NCBI GenBank assembly: GCA_012513875.1
Contig: JAAZBI010000065.1
Coordinates: forward strand, 1-9,579
Length of the DNA stretch: 9,579 nt
From: Mollicutes bacterium
Lineage (GTDB): Bacteria > Bacillota_I > Bacilli_A > RF39 > UBA660
Direction: 5' to 3'
Shown here: positions 1 to 7,121 of the stretch, one piece after another
How the letters are laid out: each line of letters opens with the position of its first letter
Numbering within the stretch: the stretch's first letter is position 1
The notes under the pieces: generated by a model
Told to the model about the DNA's origin: nothing
Seen by the model: the letters and a program-made list of their open reading frames with translations, nothing else
The model's database searches: none
Translations under genes and position numbers: made by a program

Positions 1-1269
1 AGAAACGCTTGCGTCTTTTGAAGAACAATCGGCTAATTTACCAGGTAAACTAGATATTTCCAATGCGCTTTTTCTTCTTGTTAATTCACGAGCTTTTTTA
101 GCTGCTAATCTAGCTTTAGCCGCAGTAAAAATCTTTTCCATGATTTTTTTTGATTCATCCGGATTTTCTAACATAAATCTTTCAAAACCTTTTGCAAAAA
201 GATTGTCACTGATTTTTCTTACTTCAATATTTCCTAATTTTGTTTTTGTTTGTCCTTCAAACTGAGGATTTGGATGTTTAACAGATATTATCATCGTTAA
301 TCCTTCACGAACATCCTCACTTGTAAAAGATTCATCGTTATTTTTTAAATAATTATTCTTTTTAGCATAATTATTTATTACTCTTGTCAGTGCTCTTTTT
401 ACTCCTTCGTCGTGAGTTCCACCTTCATAAGTATTAATATTGTTTACAAAAGAATATACGTTTGCAACGTATCCATTGTTGTATTGCAAAGCTATTTCTA
501 ATTCGATTTCATCTTCTTCACCTTCAAAATAAATAACTTCTTTGTTTACGGTTTCTTTATTTTTATTTAAAAGAACAACATATTCAGCAATTCCTCCTAA
601 ATACACGAATTCATCTGTCTTTTTCGTTTCGCGATTATCAACTAAAATAAATTTTATGCCTTTATTTAAAAAAGCTAATTCCCTTATTCTTACCTTTAAA
701 ATATCATATTCGTATTCTGTTGTTTCTTCAAAAATTGTTGGATCAGCTTTAAATGAAACAGTTGTTCCTGATAATTCTTCAGAACATTCTCCGATTATCT
801 TTAATGCTTCAACCGATTTTCCTCCACACTCAAATCTTTGAAAATATTCTTTGCCATTTAAGCAAATGTTTACTTCTAAAAATTCACTAAGTGCATTTAC
901 TACAGATGCCCCAACACCATGTAAACCACCAGAAACCTTATATCCTCCAGCTCCAAATTTACCTCCAGCATGTAAAACTGTAAAAATTGTTTCAACTGCC
1001 GAAAGTCCTGTTTTTGGATGAATATCTGTTGGAATACCTCTACCATTGTCTTTTACAGTGACAATGCCATCAGGTTCTAAAATAACTTCAATTTTATCAC
1101 AATATCCAGCTAAAGCTTCATCAACAGAATTATCAACAATTTCCCAAACCAAATGATGCAACCCTCTACTTCCTGTAGAACCAATATACATTCCTGGTCT
1201 TTTTCTTACAGCTTCCAAGCCCTCTAAAACTTGAATATTGGAGCAATTATAATTTTTTTCTCTTTCCAT
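1..1269 (-). CDS. gyrB: DNA gyrase subunit B, N-terminal 423 codons (3' end outside window)
   Basis: Reading back from ATG at 1269, the frame stays open to the window edge and gives 423 residues of a protein that is normally about 640. GyrB is the ATP-driven half of the A2B2 gyrase that introduces negative supercoils. Visible in order: the N-terminal RPGMYIGST signature, the ATP-binding VDNSVDEALAGYCD stretch with the Bergerat-fold Asn, the DNGRGIP motif, the glycine-rich ATP lid GGLHGVGASVVNAL, and the QTKTKLGN loop that contacts the nucleotide. The last residues, SLPGKLADC, are the entry to the Toprim domain; the EGDSA metal site lies beyond the window. The start follows the recF stop by one base, with GAGG six bases upstream inside the recF end, so it is probably translationally coupled to recF. 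No frameshift is seen. Confidence 0.97.
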   Translation of the reverse strand, partial: MEREKNYNCSNIQVLEGLEAVRKRPGMYIGSTGSRGLHHLVWEIVDNSVDEALAGYCDKIEVILEPDGIVTVKDNGRGIPTDIHPKTGLSAVETIFTVLHAGGKFGAGGYKVSGGLHGVGASVVNALSEFLEVNICLNGKEYFQRFECGGKSVEALKIIGECSEELSGTTVSFKADPTIFEETTEYEYDILKVRIRELAFLNKGIKFILVDNRETKKTDEFVYLGGIAEYVVLLNKNKETVNKEVIYFEGEEDEIELEIALQYNNGYVANVYSFVNNINTYEGGTHDEGVKRALTRVINNYAKKNNYLKNNDESFTSEDVREGLTMIISVKHPNPQFEGQTKTKLGNIEVRKISDNLFAKGFERFMLENPDESKKIMEKIFTAAKARLAAKKARELTRRKSALEISSLPGKLADCSSKDASVS

Positions 1270-1270
1270 T

Positions 1271-2398
1271 TTATACCTCTGTCTTTCTATCTTGTTTCTT
1301 TATTTTTTTGTTTTTTACGACAAATATATCAGCCTTACTTAACACGTCAACGTCTAAATTGTTTAAATCTGTAGTTGTTATTATTATTTGCATTCTTTTA
1401 TATAAATAGTTTATTATTTTTTTCTTTTTTTCTTCATCTAACTCACTAAAGACATCATCTAACAATAATACTGGATATTCCTCAGTAACATCTTTAAAAA
1501 CTTCTATTTCACTTAGTTTTAACATCAAAATAGCCATTCTTTGTTGTCCTTGCGAACAAAATTCATTAGCATCATTGTCATTAGCTATAAAAATAAAATC
1601 ATCTCGATGCGGTCCAAATAACGTTTGATTCATTTGAATTTCCTTAAATAATGCATTGTTATATTTTAAATATAATTTTTCTTCTATTTTTTCTTCTTCG
1701 GTTTCTATTTCTATAGCTGAAGTCATTATAATCTTAAAATTTTGAAAAGTTTTTAGTTTTTCATTTATTTTTGTGATTTTTTCATTTATTTTGTTTAAAA
1801 ATTTTTTTCTTTCCAAATAAATGTTCTTCGCTCTTTTCGCTAATTGATAGTTAATAGTTTCAATATAATTTTTATCATAATTGTTGAAGTCAATTGTTTT
1901 TAAATATTCGTTTTTCGTTTTGATTAAATTGTTATATTCTCCTAAATCAAATAAATAACGATTATTGATTTGCCCTATTTCTAAATTAAAATATTTTCGT
2001 TTTTCTTTTGGAGAACCTTTAATTAAATAAAAATCTTCAGGCTGAAAAATAATTACATTGAATTTAGAAATATAATCACTAATTTTTTTGAAAGGTTTTT
2101 TATTAAACGTGACAACTTTGCCTTTTTTGCTAAAAATTATCTTGTGTTCATCTATTTTATATCTTTTAGAATGTTTAATATGAGCTTTTATTATTGAATT
2201 GTCTTTATCTTGATTGATTAAATTTTGATTTTCGTTTGTTCTATATGATCTTGCTAGTGCTAAAATATAGATGCTTTCTAGTATATTTGTTTTCCCAGAT
2301 GCGTTTTTTCCTATAAAAACATTTATTTTACTTCCAAAATTAATTTTTGCCGTTTCATAATTTCTATAATTTGTTAATTCCAAACTTTCAATTTTCAT
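1271..2398 (-). CDS. recF: DNA replication/repair protein RecF
   Basis: A 375-residue SMC-like ATPase, close to the roughly 370 residues usual in Bacilli. RecF works with RecO and RecR to load RecA at single-strand gaps. Visible: the N-terminal strand and LTNYRNYE typical of RecF, Walker A GKNASGKT at 30-37, the GPHRDD motif at 262-267, the ABC signature CSQGQQR at 281-287, and Walker B with D-loop VLLLDDVFSELD at 310-321. Homology supports ATG at 2398 because MKIESLELTNYRNY is the expected RecF beginning. That ATG has no ribosome binding site, however: the nearest good one lies 23 bases upstream and faces another ATG at 2417 (separate entry). An extended -10 promoter precedes the gene, and gyrB follows after one base. 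The dnaN gene that precedes recF in many bacteria is absent; mnmE lies there instead. Confidence 0.97.
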   Translation of the reverse strand: MKIESLELTNYRNYETAKINFGSKINVFIGKNASGKTNILESIYILALARSYRTNENQNLINQDKDNSIIKAHIKHSKRYKIDEHKIIFSKKGKVVTFNKKPFKKISDYISKFNVIIFQPEDFYLIKGSPKEKRKYFNLEIGQINNRYLFDLGEYNNLIKTKNEYLKTIDFNNYDKNYIETINYQLAKRAKNIYLERKKFLNKINEKITKINEKLKTFQNFKIIMTSAIEIETEEEKIEEKLYLKYNNALFKEIQMNQTLFGPHRDDFIFIANDNDANEFCSQGQQRMAILMLKLSEIEVFKDVTEEYPVLLLDDVFSELDEEKKKKIINYLYKRMQIIITTTDLNNLDVDVLSKADIFVVKNKKIKKQDRKTEV

Positions 2399-2417
2399 TT
2401 TTTTCTATTAAACTCAT
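2388..2417 (-). other. 9-codon reading frame overlapping the recF start
   Basis: ATG at 2417 is four bases after AAAGGTGA (2422-2429), the only convincing ribosome binding site before recF. It reads MSLIEKNEN and stops at TGA (2388-2390), 11 bases overlapping recF in another frame. The seven-A run at 2398-2404 sits directly at the recF ATG. With one A fewer the short frame would join recF as MSLIEK-MKIESL. It may be a coupling leader peptide, the true start read after slippage on the A run, or an artefact of one base in the sequence. Confidence 0.45.
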
Positions 2418-2421
2418 AAAA

Positions 2422-2429
2422 TCACCTTT
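2422..2429 (-). promoter_or_regulatory. Ribosome binding site before the recF leader frame
   Basis: AAAGGTGA on the minus strand. Its spacing is right for ATG 2417 (4 bases) and too long for the recF ATG at 2398 (23 bases). The fba gene uses the same AGGTGA core with a 5-base spacer. Confidence 0.6.
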
Positions 2430-2463
2430 CTAGACAAAAAAAACATTCTTCATATACTTACAC

Positions 2464-2472
2464 ATTATAACA
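2464..2472 (-). promoter_or_regulatory. Extended -10 promoter for recF-gyrB
   Basis: The minus strand reads TGTTATAAT: a perfect TATAAT (2464-2469) with the TGn extension. No good -35 box lies 16-18 bases upstream, which is acceptable for an extended -10 promoter. Transcription would start near 2457, giving a leader of about 60 bases before recF. It lies directly behind the mnmE terminator. Confidence 0.65.
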
Positions 2473-2500
2473 TTTTTTGTCGCTAAAAACCATAGTAAAA

Positions 2501-2528
2501 TAAAAAATAACACTAAAAGTGTTATTTT
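2501..2528 (-). terminator. Rho-independent terminator of mnmE
   Basis: An 11-bp perfect stem (2504-2514 with 2518-2528), a 3-base loop, and a run of T on the minus strand after the stem (2507 down to 2502). The stem is AT-rich, with two G-C pairs. The last mnmE sense codon (AAA) and its TAA stop are part of the 5' arm. Confidence 0.8.
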
Positions 2529-3877
2529 CCTAAACAAAAATTTTTAAAAATGTAGTTTATTATCTCCTGATCACCATTTTCTCCAATAATAAATCCCAAA
2601 ATATTAAAAATTTCTTTTATATCTATCTCAATAATGTCTATTGGAAAGTTTTCTTCGAGCTTTTTATCAATGTTTTTAGAAATAGAAACTATTTTTTTTA
2701 ACAAAGCTATTTGATTAGAATTAGTTAAAAAATTAAAATCTTTTTCTTCTAATTTATCAAGTTTAAAAAGATTGATGATTTTTTCCTTTAATTCTTTTAA
2801 ACCGTCTTCCTCAATGGTATTCCCTTCAACAATTATTTCATTCTTTAATTTGATTTCTTTTGATTTTATTTTAGAATCATTTTTATTCAAAAAAATTATT
2901 TTTGGTTTGTTTTTTATTTTTTTGATTATTTTTATGTCTTCTTCATCAAGTTCTTTGCTTTTTTCAATTGTATAAATAATTAAATCTGATTCTGAAATTA
3001 ACTCTACACTTTTTTTGACACCGATTTTTTCCACTAAATTATTAGTTTTTCTTATTCCAGCTGTATCTGTTATTTTAAACAAAATGCCTTCAATATTAAT
3101 TGTTCCTTCAACTATATCTCTAGTTGTTCCAGGAATATTAGTAACAATCGCTTTGTTTTCATTTAACAACTTGTTTAAAATACTACTTTTTCCAACGTTT
3201 GGTTTTCCTAAAATCAAAACTTTTATTCCTTCTTTAATTATTTTCCCTTGTTGAGAAGCAGATACAATTTTCGCTATTTTTGTGTTAATAATTTTCATTT
3301 GCTCTTTAATCATTTTGTTTGTGATTAAAATCTCATCTTCATATTCAGGATAATCAATGTTTACTTCTATATTTGCTAAAATAGCTTTTATATTTTCTCT
3401 TAATTCATTAATTTTTTTTGACACATTACCATCTAATTGATTTAAAGCTACCTTTCTCATTTTTTCTGTTTTAGCTTCAATTAAATCCATAACTCCTTCA
3501 GCTTCAATTAGGTCGATTCTGCCATTTAAATAAGCTCTCTTCGTAAATTCTCCTGGTTCAGCAAATCTTGCCCCTGCTTTAATAATAACCTCTAAAATAC
3601 GATTAGTAGTCGCTATACCACCATGACAATTGATTTCTACAATATCTTCTTTAGTATAAGTTTTAGGAGCTAAAAAGAGAGAAACTAAAACTTCATCTAT
3701 TTTTTCTTTTTCATCCATAATAAAGCCGTAGTGAATAGTATGACTGTTTTGTTTGTTTAAATTTTTTCCTTTAAAAACTTTTGAAACAATTTCGATTGCT
3801 TCAGAACCACTTATTTTTATAATTGAAATTGCTCCAGTCCCTAAAGGAGTTGCAATTGCAACGATAGTATCTTCCAT
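2522..3877 (-). CDS. mnmE: tRNA uridine-5-carboxymethylaminomethyl modification GTPase MnmE
   Basis: 451 residues, normal for MnmE (TrmE). With MnmG it builds the cmnm5 group on U34 of tRNAs that read split codon boxes, using methylene-tetrahydrofolate, GTP and FAD. Visible: the N-terminal folate-binding domain beginning DTIVAIATPLGTGAISIIKISG-like, then NCHGG and AEPGEFTKRAYLNGRIDL; an embedded G domain with G1 GKPNVGKS (224-231), the switch region IPGTTRD, G3 DTAG (271-274) and G4 NKND (331-334); and the C-terminal CLGK motif with the functional Cys448. The start is ATG 3877, preceded by AAAGGAG with a short 4-base spacer. It follows rpmE by 33 bases, most of them terminator, and I see no clear promoter of its own, so it may depend on read-through. 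Elsewhere mnmE often sits beside rnpA/rpmH near the origin. Confidence 0.97.
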   Translation of the reverse strand: MEDTIVAIATPLGTGAISIIKISGSEAIEIVSKVFKGKNLNKQNSHTIHYGFIMDEKEKIDEVLVSLFLAPKTYTKEDIVEINCHGGIATTNRILEVIIKAGARFAEPGEFTKRAYLNGRIDLIEAEGVMDLIEAKTEKMRKVALNQLDGNVSKKINELRENIKAILANIEVNIDYPEYEDEILITNKMIKEQMKIINTKIAKIVSASQQGKIIKEGIKVLILGKPNVGKSSILNKLLNENKAIVTNIPGTTRDIVEGTINIEGILFKITDTAGIRKTNNLVEKIGVKKSVELISESDLIIYTIEKSKELDEEDIKIIKKIKNKPKIIFLNKNDSKIKSKEIKLKNEIIVEGNTIEEDGLKELKEKIINLFKLDKLEEKDFNFLTNSNQIALLKKIVSISKNIDKKLEENFPIDIIEIDIKEIFNILGFIIGENGDQEIINYIFKNFCLGK

Positions 3878-3895
3878 TTTACTCCTTTCTCATAT

Positions 3896-3920
3896 AAAAA
3901 AACGAATGTTTTATTCGTTT
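3896..3920 (-). terminator. Rho-independent terminator of rpmE
   Basis: An 8-bp perfect stem (3900-3907 with 3913-3920), a 5-base loop, and a T tract on the minus strand down to 3896. The 5' arm encodes the last two L31 residues (Asn-Glu), and the TAA stop spans the arm and the loop. The stem has two G-C pairs and is weaker than the mnmE and prmC hairpins, so some read-through into mnmE is plausible. Confidence 0.65.
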
Positions 3921-4108
3921 ATTCCATATTTTTTGTTAAATTTTTCTACTCTTCCTGCTTTTGATGTTCTTGTTTGTTTTCCTGTATAAAAAGGGTGACA
4001 CATAGAACAAACTTCTACTTGAATATCATTTGTTGATTGTGTTTTAAAAGTTGCACCACAACTACATGTTGCCGTTACTTCTTTAAAAGCACTATTTTGT
4101 TTAGTCAT
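3911..4108 (-). CDS. rpmE: 50S ribosomal protein L31, zinc-binding type
   Basis: 65 residues, close to the 66-70 usual for L31, which bridges the two ribosomal subunits near the central protuberance. Four cysteines in the C+ pattern, C15-x-C17 and C34-x2-C37, form the zinc site. They are followed by the family signature HPFYTGKQ and the C-terminal GRVEKFNKKYG. The frame is open upstream to 4174, but that extension contains the promoter of this gene and cannot be translated from it. ATG 4108 has AAAGGAG (4117-4123) eight bases upstream and gives the canonical protein. A zinc-type L31 often has a zinc-free paralog elsewhere that replaces it under zinc limitation; none is seen here. The gene follows murA by 67 bases, has its own strong promoter, and ends in a terminator. 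Confidence 0.95.
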   Translation of the reverse strand: MTKQNSAFKEVTATCSCGATFKTQSTNDIQVEVCSMCHPFYTGKQTRTSKAGRVEKFNKKYGINE

Positions 4109-4141
4109 TTTTTTTGCTCCTTTCCCCGTTAAATCTTTTTT

Positions 4142-4170
4142 ATTATAACAATAGTTTTTAACTTTTTCAA
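4142..4170 (-). promoter_or_regulatory. Strong sigma-A-type promoter of rpmE
   Basis: On the minus strand: TTGAAA (4165-4170), a 17-base spacer, then TATAAT (4142-4147) with a TG extension one base before it. Transcription should begin near 4135, leaving a leader of about 27 bases. This is the best promoter in the window and fits a ribosomal protein gene. The -35 box begins a few bases after the murA stop. Confidence 0.85.
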
Positions 4171-4175
4171 GCACT

Positions 4176-5423
4176 TTATTCTGCTTTTATTTCTGCACCA
4201 ACATTCTTTAATTTTTCAATGATGTGGTCATAACCTCTTAAAATGTGATCAACATTATTAATAACTGTTTTGTCTTTAGCTATTAAACCTGCTAAAACCA
4301 TACAAGCTCCACCTCTTAAATCTGTGGCTTCCACCTCTGAACCATTTAACTCTGTTTTTCCTTTTATGATAGCTTTATTACCTTCATATTCAATATTAGC
4401 TCCCATTTTTTTAAGATAATCTAAATTTTGAAAACGTTTTTCCCATATAGTTTCTTCAATCATTGATGTGCCTTCACATTGTGTTAAAAGAGTTGATAAA
4501 GGTTGTTGTAAATCAGTTGGGAATCCTGGATAACCTAAAGTTTTAATATAGATAGGTAAAAACTTTTCTGGTTTACTAATGGTAATTTGTGTGTTTTCAA
4601 TTGATATTTTTGTACCAGTTTCTTTCAATTTGGATATTAAAGCATCCAAATGTTCTGGAATAACGTTTTTTATTACTAATTCTTTTCCACATAAAGCTCC
4701 TGCAATTAAATATGTGCCCGCTTCAATGCGGTCTGGTATTACTTCATGATAACATTTACCTAGTTTTTCTACACCAGTAATTTTTATTTCGCTTGTTCCA
4801 GCTCCTACTATTTTAGCTCCCATATTGTTTAAAAATATAGCAACATTAACAATTTCTGGTTCTTTTGCAGCATTTTCAATAATTGTTGTTCCTTGTGCTT
4901 TTGAAGCTGCTAACATAAGATTAACAGTTGCACCAACACTTGGAATATCTAAATAAATGTTTGCTCCTTTTAATTCATCGGCTTCAATTATATACAAATT
5001 TTTTTCTTGTATTACTTTTGCTCCCAAAAGTTCAAAACCTTTTAAATGAAGGTTGATTGGTCTAGAACCAATATTACATCCTCCAGGAAAAAACATTTTT
5101 ACTTTTTTAAATTTACTTAATAAAGCTCCCATAAAATAATAAGAAGCTCTTAATTTTTTAGAAATTTCTTCTGGTATTTCTTTATTTGATATTTTTTTAG
5201 TGTTTATTTTCATTTCACCTTTATCAAAACTTACTTCAGCACCTAAATATTCTAATATCTCGTTTAAAGCTTCTCTATCTGTAATATTAGGAACATTTGA
5301 TATTATAACTTCTTCATCAGATAAGATTGAAGCTGGAATTAATGCAACAGCACTATTTTTAGCGCCACTTATTTCAATAGTTCCTGTCAAAGTTTTTTGA
5401 CCATTTATTATAATTTTTTCCAT
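4176..5423 (-). CDS. murA: UDP-N-acetylglucosamine 1-carboxyvinyltransferase MurA
   Basis: 415 residues, the usual MurA length. It transfers enolpyruvate from phosphoenolpyruvate to UDP-GlcNAc, the first committed step of peptidoglycan synthesis, in the cytoplasm. Visible: the substrate-binding Lys22-Asn23 in SGAKNSA, the active-site loop PGGCNIGSRP with Cys116 (the residue attacked by fosfomycin) and Arg121, the general base Asp304 in PGFPTDLQQP, and Arg396 in ILRGYDH. All key residues are present, so the enzyme should be active and fosfomycin-sensitive in principle. The start ATG 5423 has GGAGGT with a 5-base spacer. It lies 12 bases after fba in the same operon. The fba and rpmE context resembles Bacillus murAB (MurZ, the second MurA), so it may be that paralog rather than the one near atp genes; this is inference from order. 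Confidence 0.96.
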   Translation of the reverse strand: MEKIIINGQKTLTGTIEISGAKNSAVALIPASILSDEEVIISNVPNITDREALNEILEYLGAEVSFDKGEMKINTKKISNKEIPEEISKKLRASYYFMGALLSKFKKVKMFFPGGCNIGSRPINLHLKGFELLGAKVIQEKNLYIIEADELKGANIYLDIPSVGATVNLMLAASKAQGTTIIENAAKEPEIVNVAIFLNNMGAKIVGAGTSEIKITGVEKLGKCYHEVIPDRIEAGTYLIAGALCGKELVIKNVIPEHLDALISKLKETGTKISIENTQITISKPEKFLPIYIKTLGYPGFPTDLQQPLSTLLTQCEGTSMIEETIWEKRFQNLDYLKKMGANIEYEGNKAIIKGKTELNGSEVEATDLRGGACMVLAGLIAKDKTVINNVDHILRGYDHIIEKLKNVGAEIKAE

Positions 5424-5435
5424 TTTCTACCTCCG

Positions 5436-6284
5436 TTAATTTTTGTTAGCACAACCAAGTAAGTTTATTTTATGACGAACCACATTCTTAATTGCAATAA
5501 CTCCAGAACTAATTATTTTCCTAGGATCGTAAGTAGAATAATTTTCAATGAACATTCTTACTGCTTGAGACCAAGCCATTTGTAATTCAGTATTAAAATT
5601 AATTTTATTAATACCATTTTCTATTGAGTTTTTTATTATTTCATCTGACAAGCCTGTTCCACCATGTAAAACTAAAGGGATTCCAACTATTTTATTTATT
5701 TCGTTCATTCTTTCAAAATTAATTTTTGGTTCTCCTTTGTATTCTCCGTGAACGCTTCCTAAAGCAGGGGCTAAAAAATTAACATTAGTTTCGATAACTA
5801 ATTTTTTGCAATCACTTATTTCTGCATATAAAACGTCAACTTCTTCACTATCTTCAATACCACCTACATGTCCCACTTCGGCTTCAACACTAACGTTTTT
5901 TTGTTTTGCTAAATTAATAACTTCTTTAACAATTTTTATGTTTTCATCTAATTCATACATAGAAGCATCTATCATTACTGAAGTAAATCCACTTTCCATT
6001 GCTTTTTTACAAGAATCAAATGATTTACCATGATCAAGATGTAAACAAACAGATACATTTATATTGAGATCCTTTATTAAGCCTTTTACTAAGCTGGCAA
6101 CCGTATTATATCCACCCATGTATTTTGTTGCCCCTTCACTAACACCTAAAATAACCGGACTATCATTGTCCTCACATTCTTCTAAAATAGCTTTAGTCCA
6201 TTCCAAATTGTTAATATTAAATTGAGGGACAGCATAGTTTCCTTTTTTTGCTTTATTTAACATTTCGATTGCATTCACTAACAT
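5436..6284 (-). CDS. fba: Class II fructose-1,6-bisphosphate aldolase
   Basis: 282 residues, a zinc-dependent class II aldolase of the Bacillus FbaA type, cleaving fructose 1,6-bisphosphate to dihydroxyacetone phosphate and glyceraldehyde 3-phosphate in glycolysis. Visible, numbered from ATG 6284: AVPQFNINN near the N-terminus, SPVILGVSEGATKYMGG, the HLDHG motif with Asp84 (catalytic) and His85 (zinc), VEAEVGHVGG (second family signature), SVHGEYKG with His179 (zinc), and LHGGTGL with His207 (zinc). The frame also allows GTG at 6293, but that codon lies inside the ribosome binding site AGGTGA (6290-6295), which is 5 bases before ATG 6284; the latter is chosen. Its own promoter lies between the prmC terminator and this start. 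murA follows 12 bases downstream, linking glycolysis and wall synthesis in one transcript. Confidence 0.96.
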   Translation of the reverse strand: MLVNAIEMLNKAKKGNYAVPQFNINNLEWTKAILEECEDNDSPVILGVSEGATKYMGGYNTVASLVKGLIKDLNINVSVCLHLDHGKSFDSCKKAMESGFTSVMIDASMYELDENIKIVKEVINLAKQKNVSVEAEVGHVGGIEDSEEVDVLYAEISDCKKLVIETNVNFLAPALGSVHGEYKGEPKINFERMNEINKIVGIPLVLHGGTGLSDEIIKNSIENGINKINFNTELQMAWSQAVRMFIENYSTYDPRKIISSGVIAIKNVVRHKINLLGCANKN

Positions 6285-6293
6285 TGTTATCAC

Positions 6294-6320
6294 CTATAAA
6301 TATAGTATTATTATTTATAG
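6294..6320 (-). repeat. AT-rich inverted and direct repeats at the fba promoter
   Basis: A perfect 9-bp inverted repeat (6294-6302 with 6312-6320, 9-base gap) overlaps the proposed -10 box and ribosome binding site. A 10-base direct repeat TATAGTATTA occurs at 6301-6310 and 6316-6325 (15-base period). It could be an operator or simply a chance effect of low GC content. Confidence 0.35.
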
Positions 6321-6330
6321 TATTAGTCAA
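6302..6330 (-). promoter_or_regulatory. Probable promoter of fba-murA
   Basis: TTGACT (6325-6330), 17 bases, then TACTAT (6302-6307) on the minus strand. This puts transcription start near 6295, essentially at the ribosome binding site, so the leader would be only about 10 bases. A competing -10 box, TATAAA at 6314-6319, would give a more usual leader but lacks a recognisable -35. One of the two is likely used. Confidence 0.5.
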
Positions 6331-6364
6331 ATCATTCAAGGCTAAAAGACGTTTTTTTACAAAA

Positions 6365-6389
6365 TAAAAACAACTTTTAGTTGTTTTTA
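6365..6389 (-). terminator. Rho-independent terminator of the rpoE-prfA-prmC operon
   Basis: An 11-bp perfect stem (6365-6375 with 6379-6389) and a 3-base loop, followed on the minus strand by TTTTG and then further A/T sequence. The 5' arm encodes the last prmC codons (Lys-Asn-Asn) and the TAA stop runs into the loop. Confidence 0.75.
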
Positions 6390-7117
6390 TAAATAAATAA
6401 CATTCTATCTCTATTTTCTAAATCCTTCTTAACTTCAATTTTAATATTAGAAAGATACTTGTTAACAATGTTTTTAATAGCTTTCGCTTGAGTTGAACCT
6501 ATTTCAAAACAAATTAAAAATTTATCTTCTAATACTTTATGAATGTTTTTTAATATTTCCTCGTAAAAATATAAGCCTTCATTTTTAGCGAAAAGAGCGA
6601 TTTTTGGCTCGTTTTTTAAAACTATTTCCATTATATCTTCATCTTTTGTTAAATATGGAGGATTGCTAATAATTATGTTGAATTTTTCTTTTTTGTTTAT
6701 AACCTTATTTAAAATGTTTGATTTATATATGCTGCTACTAATATTTAATTTTTTAGCATTTTTCTTTGTTATTTTTATTGCTTTTGAGGATATATCAATC
6801 AAAGTAACTTGAGAATTAGAAAGTTCTTTTGCTAAAGATAAACCAATAACTCCACTTCCACACCCAACATCTAAAATCTTTATCTTAGATGAAAATAATG
6901 TTTTAGCTCTTTTAATCGTTTCCTCAACTAATTCTTCAGTTACAAATCTAGGTATTAAAACTCCTTTTTTAATAGAAAAATTAAAATGATAAAAATCAAC
7001 ATTACCAATAATATATTGAAGCGGTTGCCCTGCTTCTAATTTTTTTAAACTTTTGTTTATCTTTTTTAATTGATTAGAATCAGAAAAATATTGAATTAAT
7101 CTTTCTTTATCACTCAT
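6377..7117 (-). CDS. prmC: Peptide chain release factor N5-glutamine methyltransferase PrmC
   Basis: 246 residues, a little shorter than the typical 270-290. PrmC (HemK) uses S-adenosylmethionine to methylate the glutamine of the GGQ motif in release factors; its substrate gene prfA lies directly upstream. Numbered from ATG 7117: a helical N-terminal substrate-binding domain with QPLQYIIG, the linker LIPRFVTEELV (54-64, where most relatives have Pro-Asp/Glu in place of Phe-Val), the SAM-binding motif DVGCGSG (83-89), and the catalytic NPPY (152-155) that binds the glutamine side chain. The frame is open to an ATG at 7150 inside prfA, but ATG 7117 has AGGAG (7127-7131) nine bases upstream and avoids the overlap, so it is chosen. 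Only four bases separate it from prfA, and a terminator ends the operon. Confidence 0.93.
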   Translation of the reverse strand: MSDKERLIQYFSDSNQLKKINKSLKKLEAGQPLQYIIGNVDFYHFNFSIKKGVLIPRFVTEELVEETIKRAKTLFSSKIKILDVGCGSGVIGLSLAKELSNSQVTLIDISSKAIKITKKNAKKLNISSSIYKSNILNKVINKKEKFNIIISNPPYLTKDEDIMEIVLKNEPKIALFAKNEGLYFYEEILKNIHKVLEDKFLICFEIGSTQAKAIKNIVNKYLSNIKIEVKKDLENRDRMLFIYKNN

Positions 7118-7121
7118 GAAA

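Noticed and set aside
542..841. Plus-strand open frame of 99 codons
   Set aside because: It lies entirely antisense to gyrB, has no ribosome binding site, and its composition is the complement of the gyrB codons.
2399..2521. Possible origin of replication or DnaA boxes in the largest spacer beside recF
   Set aside because: No TTATCCACA-like box on either strand; the spacer is explained by the mnmE terminator, the recF promoter and the leader frame.
2772..3254. Two hydrophobic plus-strand frames that look like membrane proteins
   Set aside because: They are antisense to the conserved G domain of mnmE; Phe/Leu/Ile-rich content is what the complement of Lys/Glu/Asn-rich AT-rich genes gives.
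4109..4174. 22-residue N-terminal extension of L31
   Set aside because: It contains the -35/-10 promoter of rpmE and is not found in the L31 family.
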